Assembly (NCBI RefSeq): GCF_018130615.1
Contig: NZ_JAFCKB010000010.1
Coordinates: forward strand, 173,872-237,871
DNA: 64,000 nucleotides
From: Bradyrhizobium manausense
GTDB taxonomy: Bacteria; Pseudomonadota; Alphaproteobacteria; Rhizobiales; Xanthobacteraceae
Reading direction: 5' to 3'
Positions 1 through 8,520 of this stretch are shown here, piece by piece. The position numbers were made by a program, and so were the translations under genes. A model generated the notes under the pieces. The model saw only the letters and a list, made by a program, of their open reading frames with translations. It was not told the origin of the DNA and made no database searches. How positions within the stretch are numbered: position 1 is the stretch's first letter; every line of letters begins with the position of its first letter.

Positions 1-639
1 CGGCACGTGCAGGCTGACCACGTCACTCTGCACCAGCAGCTCTTCCAGCTTCTCGACCGGCTCGGTGTTGCCGTGGCGGAGCTTGTCGGTGCGATCGTAG
101 TAGATCACCCGCATGCCCATGGCTTCGGCCAATGTCGAGAGCTGCGAGCCGATATTGCCGTAGCCGATGATGCCGAGGGTGCGGCCCCGCACCTCGCGGC
201 TGCCGGCCGCGGACTTGTCCCAGCCGCCCCCATGGGCCGATACCGAGCGCGGAAAGATCTGCCGCAGCAGCATCACGATCTCGCCGATCACGAGCTCGGC
301 GACGCTGCGCGTGTTGGAGAACGGCGCGTTGAACACGGGAATGCCGCGCTTGCGCGCCGCGAGCAGATCGACCTGGTTGGTGCCAACGCTGAAACAGCCG
401 ACTGCGAGCAGCCCGTCGGTGGCCGCCAACACCTCGTCGGTGATCTGGGTACGGGAGCGGATGCCGAGCAGCGAGACGCCCTTGAGCGCCTGGCGCAGCG
501 CCTCGCCGTCCAACGCCTTGGTCAGGCGCTCGACATTGGTGAAACCCGCGCTCCTGAACAGATCCACAGCGCTGTCGTTGACACCTTCAAGCAGCAGCGC
601 CTTAGCGCTCCGCTCAGGGCTTTGGCCTGGGGCTGGCAT
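1..639 (-). CDS. serA: D-3-phosphoglycerate dehydrogenase, N-terminal part (cut by window edge)
   Basis: Catalyses oxidation of 3-phosphoglycerate to 3-phosphohydroxypyruvate, the first step of serine synthesis, in the cytosol. Reading leftward from an ATG at 639, the 213 visible codons match the roughly 410-residue E. coli type: near the start LLEGVNDSAVDLF, then GLLAVGCFSVGTNQVDL, FNAPFSNTRSVAELVIGE and the NAD-binding Rossmann loop LGIIGYGNIGSQL. The catalytic His/Glu half and any C-terminal ACT domain lie outside the window. It is divergent from the gmhB-like gene, so the sugar locus begins right beside it. Identification rests on remembered family motifs and is strong; a paralogue of SerA acting on another 2-hydroxyacid is the only real alternative. 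Confidence 0.9.
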   Translation of the reverse strand, partial: MPAPGQSPERSAKALLLEGVNDSAVDLFRSAGFTNVERLTKALDGEALRQALKGVSLLGIRSRTQITDEVLAATDGLLAVGCFSVGTNQVDLLAARKRGIPVFNAPFSNTRSVAELVIGEIVMLLRQIFPRSVSAHGGGWDKSAAGSREVRGRTLGIIGYGNIGSQLSTLAEAMGMRVIYYDRTDKLRHGNTEPVEKLEELLVQSDVVSLHVP

Positions 640-777
640 AGTATCTCCATGAATGGCGGCTTTGGCGCAGCACATAGACCGCGGACGACGCACAGCACAA
701 TAGGCATGAAACCCGGATTTCGCTTTCACTCCATCCGGGCGCCGCACTACAAGCATACCGAACCCACTGGAACACCC

Positions 778-1365
778 ATGCGCCCAGCCATCTTCTTCGA
801 CTGCGACGGCGTGCTGAACGAGGAGCCCGGCGGCCATGGTGTGCTGGGGCCGGACGACATCCGGCTGATCCCGGGCGCAGGCACGGCCGTGCGGGCCGCG
901 CGAGAGGGCGGTTACCTCGCGATCATCGTCACCAACCGCGCCCAGGTGGCAAAGGGCTTTGTCACACTCGCCGGCCTGGAGACGATTTTTGCGCGGCTTC
1001 GCGCTTTGCTGGCCGAAGACGGTGGCATCGTGGATGCCATCTATTTCTGCCCGCATCATCCGGAGCGGGGAACGCCGGGCGGCGCGACGGATTTCCAGAT
1101 CACCTGCGATTGCCGCAAGCCCGGAACACTGCTCCTGCGGAGGGCCGTTGACGATTTCGGCATCGATGTCAGCCGCTCCATGCTGATCGGCGACAGCCTG
1201 CGCGACATCGGTGCCGGGCACGCGATGGGGTTGAAGAGCTATGGCGTGCGGACCGGCTTTGCCTGCCGCGACGTCGAGCGCTATCCGGATCGCACGTTGC
1301 CGGCGCCCGACCGGATGTTTTCAGACGTCGGCGAGGCCGTCGCCTTCTGCGTGGCGCATCCTTAG
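778..1365 (+). CDS. gmhB: D-glycero-D-manno-heptose 1,7-bisphosphate phosphatase-like HAD hydrolase
   Basis: A 195-residue HAD-superfamily phosphatase of the GmhB type, which removes the C7 phosphate from heptose 1,7-bisphosphate. Seen: the nucleophile motif FFDCDGVLN at residues 6-14, and the zinc-loop pattern CPHH followed by CDCRKPG, the Cys-x-His...Cys-x-Cys signature that separates GmhB from other HAD phosphatases. The late acidic motif is MLIGDSLRDIGAG. The open frame continues far upstream, but that part is antisense to serA and coding-like only by chance, so I start at ATG 778, which gives the family's usual length. No clear ribosome binding site is visible. Its place at the head of a sugar locus with a SIS isomerase and an HldE-like protein suits a heptose activation role. 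A histidinol-phosphatase activity is possible but less likely. Confidence 0.85.
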   Translation: MRPAIFFDCDGVLNEEPGGHGVLGPDDIRLIPGAGTAVRAAREGGYLAIIVTNRAQVAKGFVTLAGLETIFARLRALLAEDGGIVDAIYFCPHHPERGTPGGATDFQITCDCRKPGTLLLRRAVDDFGIDVSRSMLIGDSLRDIGAGHAMGLKSYGVRTGFACRDVERYPDRTLPAPDRMFSDVGEAVAFCVAHP

Positions 1366-1460
1366 GGAATACCGGACAAGCCGGCCGGCCCGATTGACGC
1401 GGTCCGGCCGTTCGCCGATACCGGCATGATCTCGATTCGCGTGGGGACTGGACCGGACCG

Positions 1461-2612
1461 ATGAAGACAGCTCTGGTGATCGGCGGCGGCATTGCCGGCT
1501 GCGCGGCGACGCATCAGCTCATGAAGCTGGGTGGATGGGATGTCACGATCGTGGAAGCCGCGCCGTTTCTCGGCGCCGGCGTGCGTACCTTCTGGTATGG
1601 CGGCCATCCCTACACCTTCGGCCCGCGCCACTTCCTGACTCAGAACCGCGCCGTGTACGACTACATGGACGCGATCGTTCCCTTGCGCTCCTGTGCCGAC
1701 CACCAGTTCATCACCTATGTCGAGCGCGACAACGCCTTCTACAATTATCCGATCCACGAGGACGACATCGCGCGGATGCCGGACAGCGCCAAGATCGCCA
1801 CGGAGCGCCAGTCGGCGCTCGGCGTCGCGGAAGCCAAGAATCTCGAGGAATATTGGGTCGGCTCGGTCGGCCAGACGCTCTATGACAAGCTGATCGACAA
1901 GTACAACAAGAAGATGTGGCTGGTCGACGACAACAAGCGCATCGACACGTTCAACTGGTCGCCGAAGGGCGTCACCATCAAGAGCGGCTCGCGTGCGGCG
2001 TGGGACACCGCATGGTCGGCCTACCCGCATGCAGAGGACGGTTACAACCGCTATTTCGACGTCGCGACCGAAGGCGCGCGCGTGCTGCTGTCGACCCGCA
2101 TCGAGCGCTACGATCTGCCGGCCCGCGCGGTCTGGTTCGGCGGCGAGAAGCATAGCTACGACGTCATCATCTCGACCATCTCACCGGACGAGCCGTTCGG
2201 CCGTTGCCATGGCGAACTCGCCTTCATCGGCCGCGACTTCCACAAGATCGTGCTGCCGACCGAGCACGTCTTCCCCGAGCACGTCTACTTCCTCTATTAC
2301 GCCAACGACGAGGCGTTCACACGGCTCGTCGAGTACAAGAAGTTCACGCACCACAACTCGCCGACGAGCCTCGTCGGCATGGAGATCCCCTCGCACAACG
2401 GCAAGCACTACCCGCTGCCGTTCAAGTCCGAGCAGGAACTTGCGCGCAAATATTACGCGCTGATGCCCGACCACGTCTATTCGATCGGCCGCGCCGGCAG
2501 CTATCGCTACGGCCTCGACATCGACGACTGCCTCGAGCAGGCGATGGTGATGGCGCGCCAGATCGCCGAAGGCGGCCGCGACCATCCGGTGCCGATCGAG
2601 GCCTGGCGCTAG
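1461..2612 (+). CDS. UDP-galactopyranose mutase-like flavoprotein
   Basis: A 383-residue FAD protein resembling Glf, which interconverts pyranose and furanose forms of UDP-sugars. The N-terminal dinucleotide fold is VIGGGIAGCAATHQL (about residues 6-20). Further family landmarks are YDKLIDKYNKKMW, whose Trp lines the sugar pocket in UGM, and FTRLVEYKKFTHH, holding the conserved late arginine. The C-terminal YSIGRAGSYRYGLDIDDCL matches the family's GRLAEYKYYDM region. The stretch that carries the first phosphate-binding arginine in known UGMs (PVRFT) is not recognisable here, so the substrate may not be UDP-galactose. The gene ends in TAG directly before the methyltransferase start at 2613 and is probably co-transcribed. 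The fold is confident; the exact reaction is not. Confidence 0.7.
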   Translation: MKTALVIGGGIAGCAATHQLMKLGGWDVTIVEAAPFLGAGVRTFWYGGHPYTFGPRHFLTQNRAVYDYMDAIVPLRSCADHQFITYVERDNAFYNYPIHEDDIARMPDSAKIATERQSALGVAEAKNLEEYWVGSVGQTLYDKLIDKYNKKMWLVDDNKRIDTFNWSPKGVTIKSGSRAAWDTAWSAYPHAEDGYNRYFDVATEGARVLLSTRIERYDLPARAVWFGGEKHSYDVIISTISPDEPFGRCHGELAFIGRDFHKIVLPTEHVFPEHVYFLYYANDEAFTRLVEYKKFTHHNSPTSLVGMEIPSHNGKHYPLPFKSEQELARKYYALMPDHVYSIGRAGSYRYGLDIDDCLEQAMVMARQIAEGGRDHPVPIEAWR

Positions 2613-3821
2613 ATGAGTACGCCCGCCGCCACGCCGCATCGCTGCGTCGTCTGCGGATCGGGCGACGCGGCGACGATATGGTCGGTGGCGCGCGCACCGA
2701 CGCATGCGGTGCGTCCGGCCGGCATGGATGCCGCAAGCGGCTTCGGCCAACTCGACATCGCCGCCTGCAGCCATTGCGGACATCTCTCCAACCGCGCCTT
2801 CGACACTGACGCGGCCGACGAGCTCTATGGCGCGCTGGTATTGACCAACGAGCCCGTGAGCCCCGGCATGATTGCCGCTGTGGACGAGACCGCGGGGCTG
2901 ATCATGCGGCACCTGAAGCAGGCTCCCGCCGTGCTCGAGGTCGGTGGCGGGGGCGGCGCGCTGTCGCTGGCGCTGGCGCGCCGATCAGCGCGCGTCGATC
3001 TGGTCGAACCCAGCCGCGCGCTCGGGCCGGAGCGCTTTGCCGGCACCGGCGTAACGCTGCACCGCGCGATGTTCCCGGTCACCGCGCTGGCCGGACGCCG
3101 ATTTGATGCTGTCGTGTGCCGACAGGTCATCGAGCATGTGCCGGAGCCTGCGCCATTCCTGGCCGCGCTTCGCGGGAGCCTTGCGGATGACGGCATCGCC
3201 TATCTCGAACTGCCGAGCGCCGACGACATCCTGCGCCGGCATTCGATCGTCGATTTCCATTATCCGCACGTGCACTACTATCGCCGCGCCAAGATGGAGC
3301 TGCTGCTTGCGCGCGCCGGCTTTGCAATTGCTGAGGTCTTCGACATCAAGCAGGGGCACGACATGGGCTTCTTGCTGCGTGCGGCGAAGCCGCTCGTACA
3401 CGAGGCCCAGGCATCTTCCGATGTTTCGCCCTCGAAATTTGCAGCGGCCTTGGCCGAACGGCGCGCGCGGGGAGCGCAGCGCCTCGCCGCTATCGACGGT
3501 CCGATCGCGCTTTACGGCGCCAATGCCTACGCGCAGGCGCTGCTCGGCCTCTATCAGGAGACCACGCCGTTCGCCGCCATGTTCGACGACACCGCCTCCT
3601 ATGCAGGACGCTGCGTTTACGGCCCGGCCGGCGAGATCACGATCGAGCCGCCGCGTAGCGAACGCCTTGCCGGCATGGCGGCCGTCGTCATCCCGGCCTA
3701 TTTGCATGATGCCGAGATCGCGCGCAAAATCGCGGCGATGGGATTTCGCGGACCCGTCTACACGCTCCGCGCACATGGCGTGAACACACCCGGCCCCATC
3801 GCCAGCCTGTTCGATCCGTAG
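2613..3821 (+). CDS. SAM-dependent sugar C-methyltransferase-like protein with N-terminal zinc site
   Basis: A 402-residue three-part protein. Residues about 11-50 form a CxxC...CxxC zinc site (CVVCGSG and CSHCGHL). The central class I SAM-binding domain has motif I VLEVGGGGGALSLAL and a following IEHVPEPAPFLAAL helix. The C-terminal third (about 280-400) is a second Rossmann-like domain with IALYGANAYAQALL and VVIPAYL. This layout is that of NDP-sugar 3-C-methyltransferases such as NovU and TcaB9, which methylate keto-sugar nucleotides next to a 4-keto group. The substrate here is unknown; the epimerase/dehydratase and oxidoreductase genes nearby could supply the keto form. It follows the mutase-like gene with no spacer and converges with the TylF-type gene. 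Confidence 0.75.
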   Translation: MSTPAATPHRCVVCGSGDAATIWSVARAPTHAVRPAGMDAASGFGQLDIAACSHCGHLSNRAFDTDAADELYGALVLTNEPVSPGMIAAVDETAGLIMRHLKQAPAVLEVGGGGGALSLALARRSARVDLVEPSRALGPERFAGTGVTLHRAMFPVTALAGRRFDAVVCRQVIEHVPEPAPFLAALRGSLADDGIAYLELPSADDILRRHSIVDFHYPHVHYYRRAKMELLLARAGFAIAEVFDIKQGHDMGFLLRAAKPLVHEAQASSDVSPSKFAAALAERRARGAQRLAAIDGPIALYGANAYAQALLGLYQETTPFAAMFDDTASYAGRCVYGPAGEITIEPPRSERLAGMAAVVIPAYLHDAEIARKIAAMGFRGPVYTLRAHGVNTPGPIASLFDP

Positions 3822-3827
3822 AGCAGA

Positions 3828-4610
3828 TCAGATCAGATCCGATTCGGTGTCTGACGCGATATAGGACCGCCCCCACCAGCCGATGTCGAGATGGCGCACG
3901 AAGCGCCAGCGTGAGCGCTGACGGTATTCGACGAAGGCTTTTGCCAGGCCGCGGCCGGGATTACCGCGGTTCCCGACGAAGAGATCGTCGATATAGAGCA
4001 CCGACCCGGCCTGAAGCAGCGGCTCGATGAAATCGAACACGGGGACGGCGGATTCATAGAGATCGCAGTCGATGTTCGCGAGTGCGATTCTGCGCCCGCT
4101 GCTTTCGAACTGCTGTTTCAGCGCGGACGTGAGCGAATCGCCATAGAGACCCTTCACCGTGCGCACCTTGTCCGTGTAGATGCCGTGCTCGCCGATCAAG
4201 CGCAGAAACTCCTGTTCCGAGGTGGCGAGCGCGCCTTGCGTCCATTTGCCGACGCTGGTCTCGGTCTCCGGCGCAGGCAGGCCGGCAAAGCTGTCGAACG
4301 CCCAGAACGCCATGTCGTCGAGGTTCTTGCGCCGCGCCTCCGTCAGCGCCATGCGGAAGGTACGCGCACGGTGGCAGCCAAATTCGTGATAATCGCCGGC
4401 GATCTCGTTCTCCTTCACGAAGTCGAAGACCTGGCGGAAGAATCTCAGCTTCTCGCTCTGCCGGTTCTGCTGGTTGTAGCGGATCTCGTCTTCCGCCGAC
4501 CAACTCGCGAGTGCGGCGCCATCGGCGATTTCGACCCAGGGCTCACGGTTGAGCGGCCTGATCCCGGTCGCGGACTCCGGGGGGACGTCGTCGGCACGAT
4601 CGCTGCTCAT
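3828..4610 (-). CDS. TylF/MycF-type O-methyltransferase
   Basis: A 260-residue class I methyltransferase of the TylF (macrocin O-methyltransferase) family, which methylates sugar hydroxyls in a metal-dependent way. Seen: YHEFGCHRARTFRMAL, the family's variant of SAM motif I; FWAFDSFAGLPAP, typical of TylF; and the metal-binding aspartates in IDCDLYESAVPVFDFIEPLL and SVLYIDDLF. It is the only sugar gene on the minus strand before the radical SAM gene. It ends 6 bases from the end of the C-methyltransferase (convergent) and starts divergently from the SIS gene. A sugar O-methylation role is inferred from family and location. Confidence 0.75.
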   Translation of the reverse strand: MSSDRADDVPPESATGIRPLNREPWVEIADGAALASWSAEDEIRYNQQNRQSEKLRFFRQVFDFVKENEIAGDYHEFGCHRARTFRMALTEARRKNLDDMAFWAFDSFAGLPAPETETSVGKWTQGALATSEQEFLRLIGEHGIYTDKVRTVKGLYGDSLTSALKQQFESSGRRIALANIDCDLYESAVPVFDFIEPLLQAGSVLYIDDLFVGNRGNPGRGLAKAFVEYRQRSRWRFVRHLDIGWWGRSYIASDTESDLI

Positions 4611-4861
4611 GGCGCTTCACCGGCTGGAGATGTGTTTCGTGTTCCACGCCGCCGGTATCTGGCCGCGGGATGGAATCAGCGCGTGATAGCTTAAGCGAGC
4701 CGTCGATCAAGGCCAGCGGCCGTTCGCAGCCCTCTTCGCGCCCTGCGGGAGCCATCCAGGCATACGACCTGTTGATAACTATCTCCGGCCTATCGTCGGC
4801 AGCCCCGAATCGACTCAGAACACGACATGGATCAGCAATACGCGGACACAGTAAGACTACG

Positions 4862-5572
4862 GTGGCGCGGGTTGCAGCGGTTTTGAACGTGCGTCGGGAT
4901 TCGCAGCGGGATAACCAGATCAGCGGCGATTCGCCGGCTGGCCCGCACGCCAGGCTCGACGAAGCGCAAACGAGCCCGGTTGCGAAGGTGGAACACGTCG
5001 CCGAATATTTGCGAGAGGTCTGCGACATCGCGCAGGCCTTGCCGCCAGGCGAGATCGAGGCGCTCTGCGGCGAGCTCGTGGCCTTGCGGGAGCGGGGCGG
5101 CCGGCTGTTCATTCTCGGCGTCGGCGGCAGTGCCGCGAATGCGAGCCACGCCGTCAACGACTTCCGCAAGCTGTGCGGCATCGAGGCATACGCTCCGACC
5201 GACAACGTCTCGGAACTCTCCGCCCGCATCAATGACGAGGGTTGGCCGAGCGTGTTTGTGGAATGGCTGAAGGTCAGCCGTATCGGATCGCGCGACGCCA
5301 TCCTGGTTCTCTCGGTCGGTGGCGGCAATCTCGAGCGCAATGTCAGCCCCAACATCGTCGCGGCGGTGAAGGAGGCAAAGGCGAAAGGCGCACGCGTGCT
5401 CGGTATCGTCGGCCGCGACGGTGGCTATGCGAAACAGGCCGGCGACGTCGTCGTCGTGATTCCCACTGCGTCAGAGCAGCGTGTCACGCCGCATGCCGAA
5501 GCGTTCCAGGCCGTGGTTTGGCATTGCCTAGTCTCGCATCCGAAGTTGCAGCGCAACGCCACCAAATGGTGA
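4862..5572 (+). CDS. SIS-domain phosphosugar isomerase (GmhA-like)
   Basis: A SIS-domain protein related to sedoheptulose-7-phosphate isomerase. Seen: the phosphosugar-binding loop FILGVGGSAANASHAVNDFRK, then AILVLSVGGGNLERN and RVLGIVGRDGGYAKQAGDVVVVIP, closing with HAEAFQAVVWHCLV. Core homology starts near the sequence KVEHVAEYLREVC. The start is uncertain: the frame is open from ATG 4670, and in-frame GTG codons lie at 4862 and 4889. None has a convincing ribosome binding site, and residues upstream of 4889 look non-conserved. I list 4862 as a compromise (236 aa). In heptose synthesis this fold converts sedoheptulose 7-phosphate to heptose 7-phosphate, matching the kinase-transferase and GmhB-type genes of the locus. 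Confidence 0.75.
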   Translation: MARVAAVLNVRRDSQRDNQISGDSPAGPHARLDEAQTSPVAKVEHVAEYLREVCDIAQALPPGEIEALCGELVALRERGGRLFILGVGGSAANASHAVNDFRKLCGIEAYAPTDNVSELSARINDEGWPSVFVEWLKVSRIGSRDAILVLSVGGGNLERNVSPNIVAAVKEAKAKGARVLGIVGRDGGYAKQAGDVVVVIPTASEQRVTPHAEAFQAVVWHCLVSHPKLQRNATKW

Positions 5573-5734
5573 AGCGCTGGCTTGGTGACTCCTGGAGAGG
5601 TAATGTTGTGTCGTGCGTGAGTCGTCTTGTTTGCGCGGAATGCGTCCGGCGCAAACGCAGATTGGTGTGATTTGGCCACGCTGGGCCTCGGGCGATGGAT
5701 CCAGCGGGCGACAGGCTGAAGGGGCTTACGCAAC

Positions 5735-6505
5735 ATGAATGCACCGAGCATCGAGGCGCTCAACATCAAGATCTTCGGTGACGGCGCGGATCTCGCAACG
5801 ATCCAGCGCACGTCGCTCGATCCGCGGATCAAGGGTTTCACCACCAACCCGTCGCTGATGCGCGCGGCAGGCGTCGGCGACTATCGCACCTTCGGCTGCG
5901 CGGCGCTGCAGATGGTGCGCGACCGGCCGATCTGTTTCGAGGTGCTGGGCGACGACCTCGCCACCATCACCCATGAAGCCCGCGAGATCGCTTCGTGGGG
6001 GCAGAATGTTTACGTGAAGCTCCCGGTGACGACCACCCGCGGCGAGTTCTGCGGCCCTGCGATAGCGGAACTGGCGCGCGAGGGCGTGAAGGTCAACGTC
6101 ACTGCCATTCTTACACTAAGCCAAGTGGAGCGCGTCCGTGACGTCCTCGACGCCAACACGCCGGCCATTGTTTCGGTCTTCGCCGGGCGCATCGCAGACA
6201 CCGGTCGCGATCCTGTCGCGATGATGTCGGCGGCGCTGGACATCCTGGCTGATCGTCCGGCCGCGCAACTGCTCTGGGCCAGCCCGCGCGAGCTGCTCAA
6301 CCTGTTCCAGGCCGACGCCATCGGCTGCCACATCATCACGCTCTCCGCCGACCTGCTGAAGAAATTCGATCTGGTCGGCAAGGATCTCGACGTCTACTCG
6401 CGCGAGACCGTCGCCATGTTCCGGAATGACGCGCTGGCGGCAGGCTACGAGCTGTCACCGCGCAAGCCGGCCCGCAAGCGCGTGGTCGGCCGTATCGATC
6501 GTTAA
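5735..6505 (+). CDS. Transaldolase family protein
   Basis: A 256-residue aldolase of the transaldolase/fructose-6-phosphate aldolase family, which moves or cleaves a dihydroxyacetone unit through a Schiff base. Seen: the family opening IFGDGADLATIQ, GFTTNPSLMRAAG, and the Schiff-base lysine in NVYVKLPVTTTRG. Also present are VNVTAILTLSQVERV and VSVFAGRIADTGRDP. It is shorter than E. coli TalB and closer to the short, bacterial-microtype transaldolases. It lies between the SIS gene (162-bp gap) and an epimerase (15-bp gap) on the same strand. Its presence inside a sugar-nucleotide locus with a split transketolase suggests it helps build the carbon skeleton rather than serve the general pentose phosphate pathway; that is inference. 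Confidence 0.8.
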   Translation: MNAPSIEALNIKIFGDGADLATIQRTSLDPRIKGFTTNPSLMRAAGVGDYRTFGCAALQMVRDRPICFEVLGDDLATITHEAREIASWGQNVYVKLPVTTTRGEFCGPAIAELAREGVKVNVTAILTLSQVERVRDVLDANTPAIVSVFAGRIADTGRDPVAMMSAALDILADRPAAQLLWASPRELLNLFQADAIGCHIITLSADLLKKFDLVGKDLDVYSRETVAMFRNDALAAGYELSPRKPARKRVVGRIDR

Positions 6506-6520
6506 CGACACCGGATTGCA

Positions 6521-7513
6521 ATGCTCAAGAACGTCCTCGTCACCGGCGGCGCCGGATATGTCGGCCATGTCCTGGCCCCCCGCCTGCTCGCCGACGGCTA
6601 CAACGTCACCGTCTACGATCTCCTGTTCTTCGGTTCGCGGCTGCCGAACCATCCGAACTTGCGCGTCGAGCAGGGTGACGTCCGCGACACCGCCAAGCTC
6701 GCCACGCATCTCAAAGGCCAGGATGCGGTGCTGCATCTCGCCTGCATCTCCAACGATGCAAGCTTCGAACTCGACGAGAACCTCTCCAAGACCATCAACT
6801 ATGACTGTTTCGAGCCGATGGTGGTCGCGGCGCGCAAGGCGGGCGTGAAGCGTTTCGTCTATTGCTCGACGAGCTCCGTTTACGGTGTCAGCGACGCGCC
6901 TGACGTCACTGAAGAGCATCCTCTGGTGCCGCTGACGCTCTACAACAAGTTCAAGGGCATGTGCGAGCCGCTGCTGTGGAAGCACAAGACCGACGACTTC
7001 ACCTGCGTGACGGTGCGTCCCGCGACGATCTGCGGCTACAGCCCGCGCACGCGGCTCGACCTCTCCGTCAACATCCTCACCAACCACGCCGTGAACAACG
7101 GCCTCATCACCGTGTTCGGCGGCAAACAGATGCGGCCCAACCTCCATATCGAGGACATGGTCGACGCCTACCGGCTGATGCTGACCGCGCCACACGACAA
7201 GATCCACGGCGAGACCTTCAATATCGGCTTCGAGAACCACTCGATCGCCGATCTCGCCACCATGGTGAAATCCGTGGTGGAGGCGAACGGCCGCCGCGAC
7301 ATCGGCATCGTCACCACGCCTTCGGACGACAACCGCTCATATCACGTCAATTCCGACAAGATTCGCCGCGTGCTCGGCTACGCTCCTGCGCGGACGATCG
7401 AGGACGCGATGCGCGACCTTACTCGCGCCTTCGTCAACCATCTGCTGCCGAACAGCTTTGACAACGACTGGTATTACAACGTCCGCACCATGAAGAAGCT
7501 CGGGGCCAGATGA
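6521..7513 (+). CDS. NAD-dependent nucleotide-sugar epimerase/dehydratase 1
   Basis: A 330-residue extended short-chain dehydrogenase. The NAD motif VTGGAGYVGHVLAPRLL is at residues 6-22, with YDLLFFGS after the second strand and HLACISND later. The catalytic pair is in LYNKFKGMCE (Tyr-x3-Lys), preceded by YCSTSSVYG. The C-terminal part holds substrate-binding motifs RPNLHIEDMVDAY and ETFNIGFENHS. The substrate is likely an NDP-sugar; whether it is an epimerase, dehydratase or reductase cannot be told from sequence alone. Its stop overlaps the next start by 4 bases (ATGA), so translation is probably coupled to epimerase 2. Confidence 0.8.
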   Translation: MLKNVLVTGGAGYVGHVLAPRLLADGYNVTVYDLLFFGSRLPNHPNLRVEQGDVRDTAKLATHLKGQDAVLHLACISNDASFELDENLSKTINYDCFEPMVVAARKAGVKRFVYCSTSSVYGVSDAPDVTEEHPLVPLTLYNKFKGMCEPLLWKHKTDDFTCVTVRPATICGYSPRTRLDLSVNILTNHAVNNGLITVFGGKQMRPNLHIEDMVDAYRLMLTAPHDKIHGETFNIGFENHSIADLATMVKSVVEANGRRDIGIVTTPSDDNRSYHVNSDKIRRVLGYAPARTIEDAMRDLTRAFVNHLLPNSFDNDWYYNVRTMKKLGAR

Positions 7514-8520
7514 GTGCGCGTCCGACCGCGCTGGTGACAGGTGGCGCCGGCTTCATCGGCAGCCACATGGTCGAGCTGTTGCTGGCGCGGGGCTACCGGG
7601 TGCGCGTGATCGACAATCTCGTCGGCGGCCGCGAGGCCAATCTCGCCGCGCATGCCAACAATAGCGATCTCACCTTCGAACGCGGCGACATTCGCGATGT
7701 GCAGCCAGGCGGCACGCTGTTCCGCGACGTCACCCGCGTGTTCCACTTCGCAGGCATCGGCGACATCGTACCCTCGATCGAATCCCCGCTCGACTACATG
7801 TCGGTGAACGTGCAGGGCACCGCGCAGGTGCTGGAATGCGCCCGTCAGGCCGACGTGCATAAGCTCGTCTATGCGGCGTCGTCCTCCTGCTACGGATTGG
7901 CCGCAACGCCGACCCGCGAGGACCACCCGATCTCGCCGCAATATCCCTACGCGCTGAGCAAGTATCAGGGTGAGCAGGCCGTGCTGCACTGGCATGCCGT
8001 GTACAAGCTCCCGGTCAACGTCATCCGCATCTTCAACGCCTATGGCACGCGCTCGCGCACCTCGGGCGCCTATGGCGCGGTGTTCGGCGTGTTCCTGCGG
8101 CAGAAGCTCGCCGGCAAACCTTTCACGGTCGTCGGCGACGGGACCCAGAGACGCGATTTCGTCTATGCCAGCGACGTCGCCGATGCGTTCCTCCGTGCCG
8201 GCGAGACCGAGCTCACGGGCGAACTCTGGAACCTCGGCGCCGGCAATCCGCAATCGGTCAACCGTTTGGTGGCCCTGCTCGGCGGGCCCGTGATCCACAT
8301 TCCGAAACGGCCGGGCGAACCGGACTGCACCTTTGCCGACATCGCAAAGATCCGTCGCGAGCTCGGCTGGGAACCGAAAGTCAGCTTCGAGGAAGGCGTC
8401 CGCCGCATCCTCGCCGAGATCGACTATTGGCGCGATGCGCCGCTGTGGAACCCCGACTCCATTGCCGCAGCGACCTCGGCATGGTTCAACGCGCTTGCGA
8501 CCAAGGGAACGCCGGCATGA
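7510..8520 (+). CDS. NAD-dependent nucleotide-sugar epimerase/dehydratase 2
   Basis: A 336-residue extended SDR with VTGGAGFIGSHMVELL at the N-terminus, a GxxGxxG NAD loop. AASSSCYGLA is followed by the catalytic YALSKYQGE (Tyr-x3-Lys). VIRIFNAYGTRSRTSGAYG and GDGTQRRDFVYASDVADA match the UDP-hexose 4-epimerase and WbpP-type subgroup, so a C4 epimerase acting on a nucleotide sugar is the best guess. Start and stop both overlap neighbours by 4 bases (ATGA at 7510 and at 8517), placing it in one tightly coupled operon with epimerase 1 and the HldE-like gene. Confidence 0.82.
   Translation: MSARPTALVTGGAGFIGSHMVELLLARGYRVRVIDNLVGGREANLAAHANNSDLTFERGDIRDVQPGGTLFRDVTRVFHFAGIGDIVPSIESPLDYMSVNVQGTAQVLECARQADVHKLVYAASSSCYGLAATPTREDHPISPQYPYALSKYQGEQAVLHWHAVYKLPVNVIRIFNAYGTRSRTSGAYGAVFGVFLRQKLAGKPFTVVGDGTQRRDFVYASDVADAFLRAGETELTGELWNLGAGNPQSVNRLVALLGGPVIHIPKRPGEPDCTFADIAKIRRELGWEPKVSFEEGVRRILAEIDYWRDAPLWNPDSIAAATSAWFNALATKGTPA

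Noticed and set aside
7-777. Plus-strand open frame leading into the gmhB-like gene
   Set aside because: It is antisense to serA, which has clear family motifs; the frame stays open because of GC-rich codon bias. Only the part from ATG 778 is taken as coding.
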